DNA from: Pyrrhosoma nymphula
Taxonomy: Eukaryota > Arthropoda > Insecta > Odonata > Coenagrionidae
Direction of reading: 5' to 3'
Assembly: GCA_963573305.1 (NCBI GenBank)
Contig: OY754333.1
Location: forward strand, 17,977,013-18,041,012
DNA: 64,000 bases
The notes under the pieces were generated by a model, which was given only the letters and a program-made list of their open reading frames with translations, did no database searches and was not told the origin of the DNA. The translations under genes were made by a program, and so were the position numbers. The first letter of the stretch is position 1; each line of letters opens with the position of its first letter. This document shows, piece by piece, positions 27,440 through 39,254 of this stretch.

Positions 27440-27760
27440 CCCCCGTGATACGTAGACAATTTGCGTGGCTGCACGGCGTCGTGAGTTGCATACCATCCGA
27501 GAGAGGCCGTCCCCTCTCATACATACGCAATGCGCGGCGGCGGGCGGCCCGCGGAGTTAAACTGGGTCGGTAGACTCGGGCGATTGCCGGAGCAACTGCC
27601 GCCGTTGTGTTTGCGCTCTTTGTAACTCGAGCTTAATTGAGAGAGAGAGGGAGATGCGAGAGTCAAGCACACGAGAGAGCACATAGACATACAGACGGAC
27701 GCACGATCCCGCTAAACTATCGCCGCGAAAAACCGGACGACAGAAAGAACAGTGTACAAT
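27440..27760. promoter_or_regulatory. CpG-rich patch, possible promoter or 5' exon
   Basis: In an otherwise AT-rich window this block is rich in G+C and CpG (for example GCGCGGCGGCGGGCGGCC near 27.53 kb). It is followed by GA-repeat sequence GAGAGAGAGAGGGAGATG near 27.64 kb. CpG-dense DNA with GAGA runs is common at arthropod promoters and 5' untranslated exons. No TATA box, splice site or coding frame could be assigned with confidence. An antisense 118-codon frame (27557-27913) covers it but has no recognised domain. The function is an inference from composition only. Confidence 0.25.
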
Positions 27761-27913
27761 AATCCGGCGTTTATGTTTCATAAGTTTAGAGACATTGCAA
27801 ATGGCACGCTTTAAATGATTGATTTTAGGATAAAATACGTTCCTATGTCTCAACATTATATCTGTAAGACCTCCCATAGCCGTACGACGAAGGTATAATG
27901 TCAGTTGTTTCAA

Positions 27914-30410
27914 GATGTTCTTTTATTCTCGGTAACCCAATCGTTCTTTTACTATTTACGTCATATAAGGGAAAATAATTTCAGCCATTTTTGCGTATGC
28001 TTATGGATTCATAGAGATATTATATGGTTTTGAGACGGCGAGAGACGTACAGCGCCAGGCACCGATCGGTGAGGCTGGCCTTCGTATGTTCAGGTTGTGA
28101 ACGAGCAATTTCGTATTTTTTACTGGATTTTTTTGTTTACAAATATTTAATTGGTATTATTTAAAATCATTGCTCTTATGATTGTCACTATATTAGCGTA
28201 CGTAGAGAGCCTTATAAAGTAGTTGGTCTGTTTTTGTTTCTTATTTGTTTTGGAGTTCGATGACACTAGTCTGCATGATACCAGATGACTGAAAACTAGT
28301 AAGCGATAATAGCTAACTTTGATATTCTGTTTTCAGAACTCTTCTTTGTTTTGTTCTATCAGTACAGTTTTTTTCAGAATGGACCCAATTTCACTTCTAA
28401 TATTTATTGATAAGTGCTATAGTACCAGTGGGTAATTATTGTGCGAGGGATATTTCTAAATCCAACTAATGAGTCTTAGGTTTCCCCATGATAATGAGTT
28501 TTAGGTTGGTACAACTGCTACTATTGTTGCGTGACCTTGGAAGTGTTTTTCATCCTTCATTCATTTTTGTTACAAACATTGTCAATGAGTGAAATAATGT
28601 TAATATAACTGTGCTTGCAATAGTTAAAATCTTGAAACCATAATTCTTAATTTGTGTAAAAACCTGAAGTTATAGAAAAAAATGGAAGTCATTTTTAGAA
28701 TCAGCATAACAAATTGATTCAAGAGCACCTATTTTTAATAAATCATCTGACAAAAAGTTTCAAAATGCAGGCTAGTGATATTTTTGGGTGTTTTATAAGT
28801 GGTATTCGGTTTAAAGAAAGGAAGGCATTAATTTGGGTCTCCTCCTGAGATTATAGAAGTGTTGACATTAATAGAGTTATTAATTATTCCTCATCGCTGG
28901 ACAACGTTAATGTCTCGGTGACCCAACTCGCTCGACGGCAACGTATTTCAAATATCTGATAAATATATTTATGTGAGTCTTTCAGGCTGTATTTGGCAAA
29001 ATTTCATTAGCTGGGTGATTAAAATTTATCATACCTTTTATGAAGTATAAGGTAATGACTTTCGAGCTATAATTTGCGCCTTGTTCGCAATTCCTATGTG
29101 GCTTCCTGACTTTGCGTGAGTTGATCGCATTCCATTGGTTATTTAGAAATATTTTTGAATTATCTAATTCTCTCCGTCTCTCGAGTATTCTTTCGCAATC
29201 AATTCCGCTGTCATCCTGTTGATGGAAGTTCAAACACTCGCGACTTATTTTTAATTTCAGCGCCCTTCTTGTTTGATGCTTGCTTTTGTCTTCTCTACAC
29301 TTCCACCCTTCCTCAATTTTTCGAAAGCTAACAATCCACTCTCTTGAGGTTTATTCTGTTCCGCTGGGCTTTTTCTTTTACGCCCAGCATTACGTCTTCT
29401 TTCTTTACTGATTTTTCTCGTAGAAATGCGGTATAATTCCATCTGGAAAAGGATCAATCACTACTCTGCTACCTCCTATGATATAGTCAATTACAAAGTA
29501 AAGAAAAATGCGGGCGAGTTCCGTTCTAGGCATTTTGAATGACTCCACTTTGTCCCTCTGTTTAAATTATGGCAATATGTCAATAGCTTAATGTGTATTG
29601 AAATGCCTTAATATATTACTATCACAAGGTTTTACTGCCCAAATACTCAGTTATTTTAATTATAAAAGAGTTTTGTCTCCTCCAATTAGCCCCATAAAGA
29701 AAGATAAACAATCATTACATCCCGGCTATAATTGATTATTATTATTTGAAACTGTTGAGTAACTAATATTCTAATTTGGATGGTAGATATATGTAGTAGC
29801 AACCGATGTGTGTTTTCCAATAGCTGAATTAAGTCCATCTGTAATTGATCTGTAATCATATATAATATTTTTTTGTATTTGTAAACTTAACTAGGGAGAA
29901 CACTTAAGTTTGTGAATAAAAATAAATGTGACATTTCATTATGGGTTCTTCATTGGAATAAATATTATTCTTTCAATCTACGGTTGATATACGATTTACC
30001 GTATTTTGTCACACTTAAATACCTTATCTCTTAATTTTCATGATCCTTTTTATTAAGAAGAGCTTAACAAGTATTTTAGTTAGCTATTTATCGCAAGGAA
30101 AGTTGCAACAGAATGGCTAAAAATAATCAACTATGAATAATTACTGGTAATTCTTCTCATAAAATATATTTACTCAGCATAGGCTATACGTATAAACATT
30201 CTTAGGCATCGGATAATTCATTAGTTGTTCAATCCTAAGATTCGTTAACTGCAGCCCTCCATCCTTCCCTATCTAATGCTAGTACCCTTACTGCCTGGTA
30301 GTTCTTTTTGTTTTTTTCTCTTTATTGGAACTATATATTTATTTCTTCGCTTTCCTCTCAGAGATTTTCCCTCTAGTTTTCCATCAGTTATATTCTTCAC
30401 AATCCCATTG
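27914..30410. other. No recognisable gene
   Basis: AT-rich. Minus-strand frames at 28982-29233 and 29257-29457 are rich in charged residues but have no recognised domain and no visible splice context. Confidence 0.4.
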
Positions 30411-30733
30411 TGCCTCAGTGTGTTACCAATGCATGTTAGTTCATATACTTCGTTCGATTCGGTTCAGATTAGTTCAGACTTATGTATAGTTAATTTATAA
30501 ACACTGATGGAAGAACAGTTGTTATTTAATGCGCATACTGGGATATTCATTCTTGACATTATTCTCAGTGCCTCGGTGTGCTTCTAAAGTATATCGCTTC
30601 ATATACTTTTTTCAGCTCGGATTAGATTAGTTTCTATCCCTGTGATAATTAATTTATAAACGCTGATGGATGAAGTAATGTTATTCAATGCTCTTACATA
30701 GGAGGATATTCATTCTTTACGTTATTTTGAGTG
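30411..30733. repeat. Degenerate two-copy tandem repeat, period about 158
   Basis: Copy 1 (about 30411-30568) and copy 2 (about 30569-30733) share TGCCTC(A/G)GTGTG, CATATACTT, TTAATTTATAAAC(A/G)CTGATGG and GGATATTCATTCTT in the same order and spacing. Numerous substitutions and small indels mark it as old. Confidence 0.75.
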
Positions 30734-31196
30734 AAGGTACATGCAATGTTTCGTCCTTCTGTTGTAGTGGGTTATATTCTGAGCCGTTGAATTAAGAAAT
30801 AGGTTGCGTTAGAAAAGAATAGTTTCTTGGAGTTTTTATGGGATGAGCTATTTTTCGGAATGTGATAACCTATAGGACATAATGTAAGAATTTTTACTCT
30901 TCGGGGGCATCCATTCTCTTTTCTTTCTCTCCACCCGCCCACACACCTCAGGCTCCCACCGTCCCACACAAACGCTCGCAAATCCGCCCTAAGAGAATAA
31001 ATGGAAAGCTTCAAAAAGATGCCGGAGTAAAAAGTGGGGAGAGGATAATAATTTATCACGGGACCGGAAAAAATAAGCTGGGGTCGTCGTCCAAAGCTTA
31101 AAATATTTGCTGAATAGCTGAAAAGAACAGCCGGATGGAGGAGGAGACCCTTCTGCCGGGACATGCTTCCGAGTCAAAGTTATGGAGAGCGTTTAT

Positions 31197-31890
31197 TTTA
31201 TGCGATTCGTTTTGAATACCTCTTTCATATATCATTGGTCGCATTCGCATGATATCTCTTTACCTACAAAATACGTGTCACGATTCCTTGTATCCCACTG
31301 AGCTAAGTGAAGTCCATTTATTTTGATCAACTTTCTGGTCTTTTTCCACGCATAATTTTTACTTAGAATTCAAAGCTACTTCTCCAAGATATGGTGAAAT
31401 AAAAGTGCGTGTGGATATATATACAGATGTATAACATGGTTAGCGTTGATTCGGATTTTGTTGACAACAGATAATGAAGGCATTTTCTTGCTCCTGATTA
31501 TTTTACTGGAGAATAACCTCGAGAAAGATTATTATTAATGTTGCTGTCATTTAATGTGATTCGTTTATAATACCTCTTTCATATATCATTGCTCACACTT
31601 GCATTATACCTCATCATCTACAAAACATTTGCTACGGCTCCTTTTCTCCTATTGAACTAAATATATTTTTTATTAATAATTATTTAAAAAACATTTTATT
31701 ATTAAAAGCTACTACTCCAAGATCTAGTAAATTACAGAGTGAATGAGTTTATACTCTGGTAAAATTCAGAATGGCGAGTGTTGATGCACATGTTGCTGAC
31801 AATAGATGCTGAAACCAAATGAATATCTAAAATATTGTACTGGGTAGTTTATCTCGATTATTTTAAGAGGAAGATTTTACACTATATCTG
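31197..31890. repeat. Degenerate two-copy tandem repeat, period about 354
   Basis: Copy 1 starts near 31202 and copy 2 near 31556. Shared blocks are GATTCGTTT, AATACCTCTTTCATATATCA, AGCTACT.CTCCAAGAT, a TGTTG.TGACAA block and a TTATTTTA block, in the same order. This is a second, independent old duplication within 1 kb of the 158-bp one. Confidence 0.75.
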
Positions 31891-34099
31891 GAAAATTTGC
31901 ACTAAAATAAATTTAATTTAATCACCTGTTGCATATTCAATGGTTGATATACTAGATTTTATAATATGAGGATACACAATGTTTTAATTGACTGAAAAAA
32001 ACAAGTTAAATTTCCATTTTTTCAGGTACAGTCGAGATTAGGAACAATGAAACCTATCCGTAAATTAGTAACAGTTTATTTTACTTTTTGCATACAGCAG
32101 TACTCATAAGGAAAGCCAGGCCATTGAATAGAGAGTAGAATTCCTACTATCTGGTTTCGTCTAAGGTTGCCCTTTAATATATCATTTGCATAATCTCAGA
32201 TATTCTAATTTCTTTTTTGGGGAATTGGGAACTAAAAACAGGATTTTTATCCTGCTGTATCCAGCTTCAACCTTTTTTATCTTTTCATTTGTCCATAACT
32301 AAGTTCAGATGGCGATTGAACTGTGCGGAAGCGGTTGAAATGATCCTCGTGGTTCATTCCATTGATGACGAATTAAACCCTGCGAATCATTCAATTTCTT
32401 ATGTCAATACGAGTGGTGCGTTTCTTTTTAAACCCTTGAGAGAAGGAAAGTATCTCGTCATTCCTTTTATTGTGGTATCGGTTTCCAGCTTTTACTTTAT
32501 CGCAGTGAATAATTTAAGTATTCTTTTATTCCGACCTTTCTTATTCTTCTCAATTTTACAGGCTTGCCATGAATCACATATGCTCACAGCGGACGATAAG
32601 CTACTTCAGCGCTCAAGACCGTCTATTGGAAGAAACACTTGATACATGTCCCTAGGGGTATCAGTAGTATATTCACGTACATCCAAGCACTCCATTCCCA
32701 TTTCGCGCCCCTACGCCTACTTGTCGGGATTTATTTTTTAGTACTCCTTCTTTTGAATGAGAGTGCTCAGGTTAAGGAGACAAGGTGAAAGAAAACTCCG
32801 CTCACGCTGAGTATGATCCTTCTGTTTTAGTATAGTAGTAAATGGGTCCGAATAAACGTGAGTTTTGGAAGCACACCATTATTCAGTTTTCCCTCTTCAG
32901 TGTCAGATATTATTTCGTGAACCACAGTCAAAGAGCATTTTTTGCTGATCAAGACTGCTTTCCCATTTTTTAAGTTTTGACTACCGAAATATTTTCCCGT
33001 AAACGAAGAAAGTCTGTACTACATATTACGTAGGAGGTTCAGTTCGTCGTTCGTATTTTGTATGTCATTTGTCACAGTTACGTGAAAACAATTGAGTTTA
33101 TCCTAAAAAAAGGCTCGGACGATACCTATATGCATATTAGATTATCCGTAATGCTTATAATGGGATATAAATGCTAGTGTGGTATAAAAGAAATGTTGTT
33201 TTACAAATGAAGTGGACACCTTTGAACTAAAATTGATTTTTAAGAGGCTTGGCAGATAAATTACCTAAGACGTCGAAACCAGTCGACAGCATTAAAATAA
33301 ATAGTGGAATTTTGTACTGTGTTTTTGTCATAATGAATTCTACCTGTGGTACAATGAGTTCGTTGTCAAAAGTTTACGTATTTGTTTTTTCATCAAAATT
33401 AGCTCTTTCACTGTTTAATTAATTATCCAACCAATTATTGGAATCATGTTTTTCTATGTTTTCTGTTTTTTGTAGTACGAGTTGGCCCACGATTTCCCGT
33501 TCATTTCTAGAGTTTTAGGTTACATTCAGAGATTATGATATTTTTAAAAGTAGACCCCATTTACTAACACCTTTTCCCTCAAGAAAACGAATTATCGGTT
33601 TAAGACTAGGCATATGATTTCTAGGTGTTGGATCAATTCTTACAGATGCAGTGATTAAATTAATCCTACTGAATATAATCAACTGATTAGGACCTCGAAT
33701 GCTACCAATATTTTGGGCTCATTTTTATTTATAGTCCTTGCATCTGTTTTACATTTCAACCTTGGCATTTTTCATTCTCTTGTTGGTCAATTAGAGTTAT
33801 TTAAATAAACCTTTTATGAATGAAAATATATATTTTCAGACGAAAAAATCAAAGCTATCAAGGCGTATTCTCGTATAGTGATCACTATTTATAAAGCCGG
33901 GTATAAATTCCCTAGTTATTTTTAGAAAATAATGAAATTGGAGATCCTTGATTAAAATTTCTGGGACGTTGCCCCTCCCCCAAGTGTCGTCACCCGTACT
34001 TTTGCTGGGAAAATACTGAAAATTCCCCGAATTCCATCGATATCGGAGGTCGTCATCTAGAATTCGACCCGGGGGCACTCATTTGAGGACTGAGGGAAA
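31891..34099. other. No recognisable gene
   Basis: A 141-codon plus-strand frame (32217-32642) is the most protein-like stretch, with a hydrophobic segment VIPFIVVSVSSFYFIAV. I recognise no family, and no conserved neighbours or splice sites support it. A perfect 18-bp palindrome TGAAAATATATATTTTCA lies at 33821-33838. Confidence 0.4.
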
Positions 34100-35230
34100 A
34101 CCGTGAAGATCAAGGAATGGATATTAAAGGGAAAGACTCCTCGGCAGGTGATAGAAGAAGACCGAGGGCAATAAAACCGATAGCCCCGAGAATTGAATGA
34201 CGGTGAGCGGAGAGGAAAGAACGTTGTCGAGGTGAGAGAGCATCGGGGAGGAATGTAAAGATGGAGGAGAAATCTTTTGCGGGAAACTCTGTAAGGACCG
34301 GCCAAAAAACCGAAAAAATAAGATATGGAATACCCATGAGAAAAGAGGAGAAGGAATGGCGAACAGAGATATGTGTAGAGGAGAAAAAGAAGAACAAGCT
34401 AAATCTTGGGGAAAAAATGGGATGTAGGGGGAGGAGAAGGAGTTCAGATGGGAGGGGCGGGGGGGGGTTACTTTCGCTTGGGTCGTATTTCCACCCCACT
34501 GTAGTGGTGGCTGAGAATCAGGGAAAGGGGGAAGAAAAACGGCCTAGGCTGCGAGATGGACAAAACGTGGATCGGGTGGAAGAATGGCTCTTTCGTCGTA
34601 AAAGAAAAAAAAAACAAGAAAAAAAAAACAAAAAAAAAATCAGGCATAAACCCTCTTTGACATCGGTTGTCCTTTTTCTCTCCCCCCACCACAACACCAC
34701 TACGCGACCCATTCCACCCCTTCCCCCCCCCCCCCATGCGCAACATGAATAGGAACCAGGGAGCAAAAAAAGTGCTGGAAAAAAGAAAGAATTTACACGG
34801 AATGCTTGACTCTATCTCTCTCTGCCTTCCAACCAAAACTTCCCATTCTCCCACGCATCGTTGTCTTCATCCTTCCTTTCCCTCTTTTAGCTTTTCACAT
34901 CCTCTCGTTCCTTCCCATTCCCACCAAATCAACCTCCCTTTCCCTCTCCTTCTTCTTCCTCTTGCCCTCCGTACCATTTGGAAATGGACCGACGGAATCC
35001 CTTTACCTCCCACGCCCCTCCTCAACACTCCCTGCCCATTTCCTCGACCGACATTTCCTCTTGTTTTCGTTGGCGACGAAAAAAGTGGTTGGTGTTTGAG
35101 TAGGTCGGTGCGGTCTGCTGCGGCGTTTATCTGTGTAGCGCGCGACGTGAGTGTTTTCGCGTGTTTGTATGCGTTGTCTGTCGGAGGAGGTGAACGCTCT
35201 TGCACTACGCAGGAATGAGGTGGAGGGTAT
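34100..35230. repeat. Low-complexity block: purine-rich then pyrimidine-rich, CpG-rich end
   Basis: 34.10-34.66 kb is strongly purine-rich on the plus strand, with a G run near 34455-34468 and an A-rich tract near 34599-34642. 34.68-35.06 kb is strongly pyrimidine-rich, with a run of about 13 C at 34723-34735. The last 150 bases are CpG-rich (GCGCGCGACGTG context near 35.14 kb). At least seven overlapping open frames of 80-183 codons arise on both strands from this bias. None has a domain I recognise, so none is called as a gene. Confidence 0.7.
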
Positions 35231-36110
35231 CTGTGAGAGAGCTAAGGATGACAGGATCTGAGGGCAGAAGTTCACGCCATTGACCCTCATGAACAAAAAG
35301 ATCTTTTGCATCATTTGTACGTTTGCTTCTCGTTTAAAGCACTTAGGTGTCCGTTTAAACATCTATTTTGATGTGCATTCAGTGCAAAGTTTGGGATGCT
35401 ATGCTATCACTGAGTAGTTTGAATATAGTCTATTCATGCTGGGTTCCTGCGGCCATCGAGGGAAAATTTACTCCAGGAATGATATTTCAGCGAAAACATA
35501 CCAAATACGAACAAGTATTTATTATATTTTTAGTATTTATTCGCTGTAAACCTATTAATTCATGGTCATAGACGAGTAGTAGGAATCTTTGTCCACCTTC
35601 CTAGCACCCGAGTTATCGTTGACTCGAATTATAATGCCTCAGTTGTCTCATCCGAAGACTATGTGAGAAAAAGGAGATTTACTGAGTTGGTTAAAAATAG
35701 GGTTGAACATTTAAGTCAAAATTACTACATTGATAGATGAAAGTACATAACGTTGACGTTTCAAAAGTGCTGACTAAATACAGATAACGTTATTTAGTAT
35801 ATTTCACGTGGAAATACTCAGCCTCCGAGATTTCAAATTCCTTCAAGTAGTTCGCCCATATTGGTTTTTAAATTTTATCAGCCAATTATGTGCCACTGAA
35901 GGATGCATTATGATTCGGATAATCTACGGGTGAAGATAGTTTTTAATGGAAGAGAGTCAGAATATTCTAGGTTTTTACAAGTGCAGGCGCCTTACTCATA
36001 ACACGATTTATTTTTCCATATACGTCCTTCCTCTTTTCATTTCGTCCAAAACGACTGGGGACGAGAACATCTTGTTCGTTTTAATCCCCCGCTGAAATTC
36101 GCTTTGAATT
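35231..36110. other. No recognisable gene
   Basis: Short open frames only, the largest 67 codons near 35.4 kb, without recognised similarity. No repeat boundary was seen. Confidence 0.4.
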
Positions 36111-36220
36111 AGGATGGCTTGGTGGTGTAACTGGCTGACTGGCAATTGGGAGATCCGGGTTGGAATCCCGGTCTAGTCAAATGATTTTTTCATGGCGAAT
36201 TTCACCGTCTTTGGTGTTTT
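36111..36220 (+). repeat. tRNA-derived SINE
   Basis: The plus strand has GGCTTGGTGGTGTAACTGG (A-box region) and a B box GGTTGGAATCCC, with G replacing the usual C of GGTTCGAATCC. GGTCTAGTCAAATGATTTTT and GGCGAATTTCACC follow. The tail TCTAGTC...GCGAATTTC is shared with the 47.1-kb copy. It ends about 320 bases before the piggyBac left end. Confidence 0.65.
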
Positions 36221-37231
36221 GTCTTTCGCGTGACTGCATACCACTTCTTTTGTTTAAATTCAATGATTTGAAATTTCTATATGCAATGTAAAGCCGGTTT
36301 CATCCCACCGTATTCGTAATGGCTGTACTTTATGTATGTATGAGTGTTTTACAATAACTTAAACTGCTAATATTCTGACTCTTCTTCAACCCTTGTGCCT
36401 CTTGAGTATGAAAGGAGGTTGTTACAGTTCAGATGGCCTCCCAAAAGGCAGGATTTAGTGAAAAATTGATCATGATACACAGAACTTAAGTCACAGAAAG
36501 CTCAAATTCGCTTCAGTGGTTCGATCAGTTCGCACCGTACCTTAACACTAGAACCGCGGACGGGACATTTTTGTCCCATTTCAACTTTTAATCAACTATG
36601 TCTCTCTTGATATTTTTCGTGAAAACCTGGGAGTATTTGTCTTTTATTTATTTATGAAGTAGACTATTTGAAAAACATTGTTATTTTTGAGCCCCTTGTT
36701 CCTGTGAAAAAAACTAGAAATACATCATACCACTGTTGGGACATTTTTGTGGCAAGCAGCTCTGTTTGGCTTTTTACAAATTTATTTTGTTGGTGATTTA
36801 TTTTTATTTTTCTCCTCGAAAACATGAATATGGGTTTGCTAAATAACTTTACCCAGTGCTTACCTATTTTTTTAATGTTAAATAATATTACAGCGTTACG
36901 TAGTCACAAAGAAGCATTGTTTGCACGTAGGCTTTCGAGGCTATACAGTTTATTTTAGTCTCCACTCAAGTTTTTTTATTGCAAATTCTTTCGATAACAT
37001 GACATTTTACTTGCAATAATATTTCTACCAGACGCTTCTGATAGTTGTTCTTTTTCAGCGAGATGGATGACACAAATCGTGATATGTTGTCACATCGCTC
37101 ATATTGGTCTCCTTCTTCCACCCTTCTCGTCTGCTTGAATGCTCTGTCTACGATGAGTGTAAAGACTTGCCGAAGTGATCTCTATAGATGCTATGGAATC
37201 GTAATCAAAAGGAATTCCCATTAAGTACATC

Positions 37232-38640
37232 ATGGATCGTTGTCTTGGCACTATGCCTGAAGGAATCGTGGCTTTGCTAAATTATTTTCCGGTAGGTAGA
37301 TCAGAAGACAAAGGTGGAGACAGTATTTGCCTTAGTGACTCTGACTTTTGTGCAATAGAGTCCACAGTAGATTCTTCAGACAACTCCGAGAAAAAACACC
37401 ATGAGGGTCCAAATATTCCCATGATGCATTTTCGTGGTCCTTATCCCTACGCATAAAGGCGTGTCTTCACTGGTCTTTTATCAAGTAACTGGAGTTTTAA
37501 TATTTTCTTAAGCACATACAGGAATGCACTGAAATAGAGGCTCATAGGATGCTGGGAATCGATGAATGGTCTATGCTATTGAATGAGTTCGATGCATTTC
37601 TGGGTTTTATGTATTTTAGGGATGAAATTAATTACAATGTAATAGAGGTGGATCTTCTGAGGTCCGAGAAATGGGGTTTACCATTTTGTAAGTCTGTGAT
37701 GTCATGTGATCGCTTCAGGTAAATAATAAGGTTCCTGAGGTTTAATGTGAAATCATCTCACTCGGGGCATTTGATAGATGATAATTTTTTCCTGATATCA
37801 GAGGTATAGAATAGATTTATTTCCAATATGAAGCATGTAGTATATTGAAGAGAATGGTTTTTCGGGTTTCCATCCGTGTATATCCATTTTTGGTGGATCT
37901 GAGGAAGCTAGCTGGAACGCTGGCGAAATATTGTCCACCAAAAATGGATATACGCGGATGGAAACCCGAAAAACCATTCTCTTCATCAACAAAACTCCGC
38001 GGAAGCCTTCACAAAAACATGTAGTATATTCCTGGTCCATATGTTTTTGTATTTGAGCAGTTTTTCCCCTCAAATTGTAGACGTTGATTCATTCATTTTA
38101 TGGCTTCTAACCCAGATATTTGGGAAAGAGTACTGGATGGCCGTCAATAAAGATTCTAAATTCTTGTTGAATAACTTCACCTACTTCGGCAAAGATGTAA
38201 ATCGCTCTTCTTCTAATCGTCTAATTGAATTTATAGTGAAAAAGATTGCAGTCCCTTACCTAAATAAAGGAAGAAATATTGCTTTTGTCAACTTCTTTAC
38301 CTCCCTTGCGCTAGTAAAGTATCTATTAGCAAACAGAACGACCTTGTAAGGCACAACAAAAAAATGTTGGAGGGAAGTAAGTTAGTGTAAAAAGAGGATT
38401 CAAGAGCACCTCTACAAATCTGTAGCTTTCATGAACAATGGTATAACTCTCACCTAAGGCTAAGCCCGAGGGCTAAATATCAGGGAATGCCAAATTAGAA
38501 TGTAGTAGTTTTAAGTTCCTTGCATCCCGATTTACATATTGGAACTGATGTTGTAGTAGAAACTAAGGTTCTATCCGGTAACGTGGACCTATTGAAAGAC
38601 AATGGTCCGCATCACCGTAACCAGGTACACAAACCTTGTA
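37232..38640 (+). pseudogene. piggyBac transposase, inactivated
   Basis: Piece 1 (37232-37456) is an acidic, Ser-rich N-terminal segment. Piece 2 (about 37501-37803) contains FDAFLGFMYFRDEIN, RSEKWGLPF and, after a TAA at 37720-37722, RFLRFNVKSSHS, matching the start of the DDE_Tnp_1_7 domain. Piece 3 (38041-38349) contains WMAVNKDSKFLLN, YFGKDVNR, VPYLNKGRNI and NFFTSLALVKYLL. Between pieces, an out-of-frame EQFFPSNCRR and FMASNPDI match the region around the first catalytic Asp. The codon expected to be that Asp reads Phe (38052-38054). The second expected Asp, in the (V/T)DNFFTS motif, reads Val (38287-38289). A weak SLHPD-type stretch continues near 38.52 kb. Stops, frameshifts, the fold-back insertion and both lost aspartates show it cannot cut DNA. 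Confidence 0.9.
37847..38017 (+). mobile_element. 171-bp fold-back Penelope-like derivative with 13-bp target duplication
   Basis: CATGTAGTATATT occurs directly before (37834-37846) and after (38018-38030), a 13-bp target duplication that proves insertion into the piggyBac transposase. Inside, 51-bp arms 37847-37897 and 37934-37984 are inverted repeats with one mismatch. The 36-base spacer holds CTGAGGA (37899-37905), a 6-bp stem GCTAGC/GCTGGC, GAAA (37925-37928) and GTC (37933-37935). That is the order of a hammerhead ribozyme core with imperfect junctions. The tail TTCATCAACAAAACTCCGCGGAAG resembles the end of the PLE endonuclease reading frame at 22.85-22.90 kb. A PLE terminal-repeat derivative is the likely origin. 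Confidence 0.8.
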
Positions 38641-39004
38641 AAGAAGGGAAAAGTTCTCATAATTGTGCATCATACTCTAAACTAGGGTGCAGGTGAAGTG
38701 TTGCCACATTGTCTCATGTCTATGCATCTTGAAATCCTCAGTGTAATAATGAATATATAAGTGTTAACATGCAAATACCTACCCAGATTGTTAGTATTTC
38801 TATCTCTTTGTAATAATGTAAATTAGGCTACATAATTTTTTTAAAAGAATTCAATATACATTTTTACATTCATAGGCATGGATTCATCAGTATAAATTGC
38901 AATGCGCTTATTTACCTGTACTACTTACTTTTTGGTAAAGCTTGAATAATTGAATGAGCTTGATTGAAGTGAAATAATTTTCTCTTTTGGATAGTATTAG
39001 CAAA

Positions 39005-39254
39005 TAGCTCACTCACTCAGTGATTCAACCCGGAGGTTGGTTTGGATAGTTGAGGGTCTAGCTCACCCCGGACTAAGCCACAGGCATGTGAATATCACAC
39101 ATTCCGGGTAGGGGGGGCCAGTTCCTTTCCTTGGGCCGATTCGCACTCCGAGGATTTTTTTGTCCGTGGGCGTCCAAAGGCTACACCCAGATTTGAACCC
39201 GGGACCCTTCGATCAGTAGCCAAGTGCTCTACCCACTTGGCCACTACGCTCCCG
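39005..39254 (-). mobile_element. tRNA-derived SINE nested in piggyBac
   Basis: On the minus strand the head reads GGGAGCGTAGTGGCCAAGTG and contains A-box GTGGCCAAGTGGGTAGAGC and B-box GGGTTCAAATCTG at tRNA spacing. A non-tRNA body of about 175 bases follows, including GGACGCCCACGGAC and a GC-rich run near 39.11 kb, down to about 39005. The head differs from the four-copy family at 11.1, 15.9, 36.1 and 47.1 kb, so it is a second SINE family. The ends are approximate; I could not find a clear target duplication. It sits downstream of the transposase remnant, inside the piggyBac boundaries. Confidence 0.75.

Noticed and set aside
32217..32642. 141-codon frame as a host exon
   Set aside because: It is the most protein-like unassigned frame, but I see no recognised motif, credible splice sites or conservation evidence.
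33821..33838. 18-bp palindrome as a regulatory site
   Set aside because: AT-only palindromes of this kind are expected by chance in such AT-rich DNA.
34110..35362. Cluster of open frames of up to 183 codons on both strands
   Set aside because: All sit in low-complexity purine or pyrimidine tracts with homopolymers and contradict each other.
39181..39254. Functional tRNA gene on the minus strand
   Set aside because: A and B boxes are good, but the 5' and 3' ends do not pair as an acceptor stem and a SINE body continues downstream.
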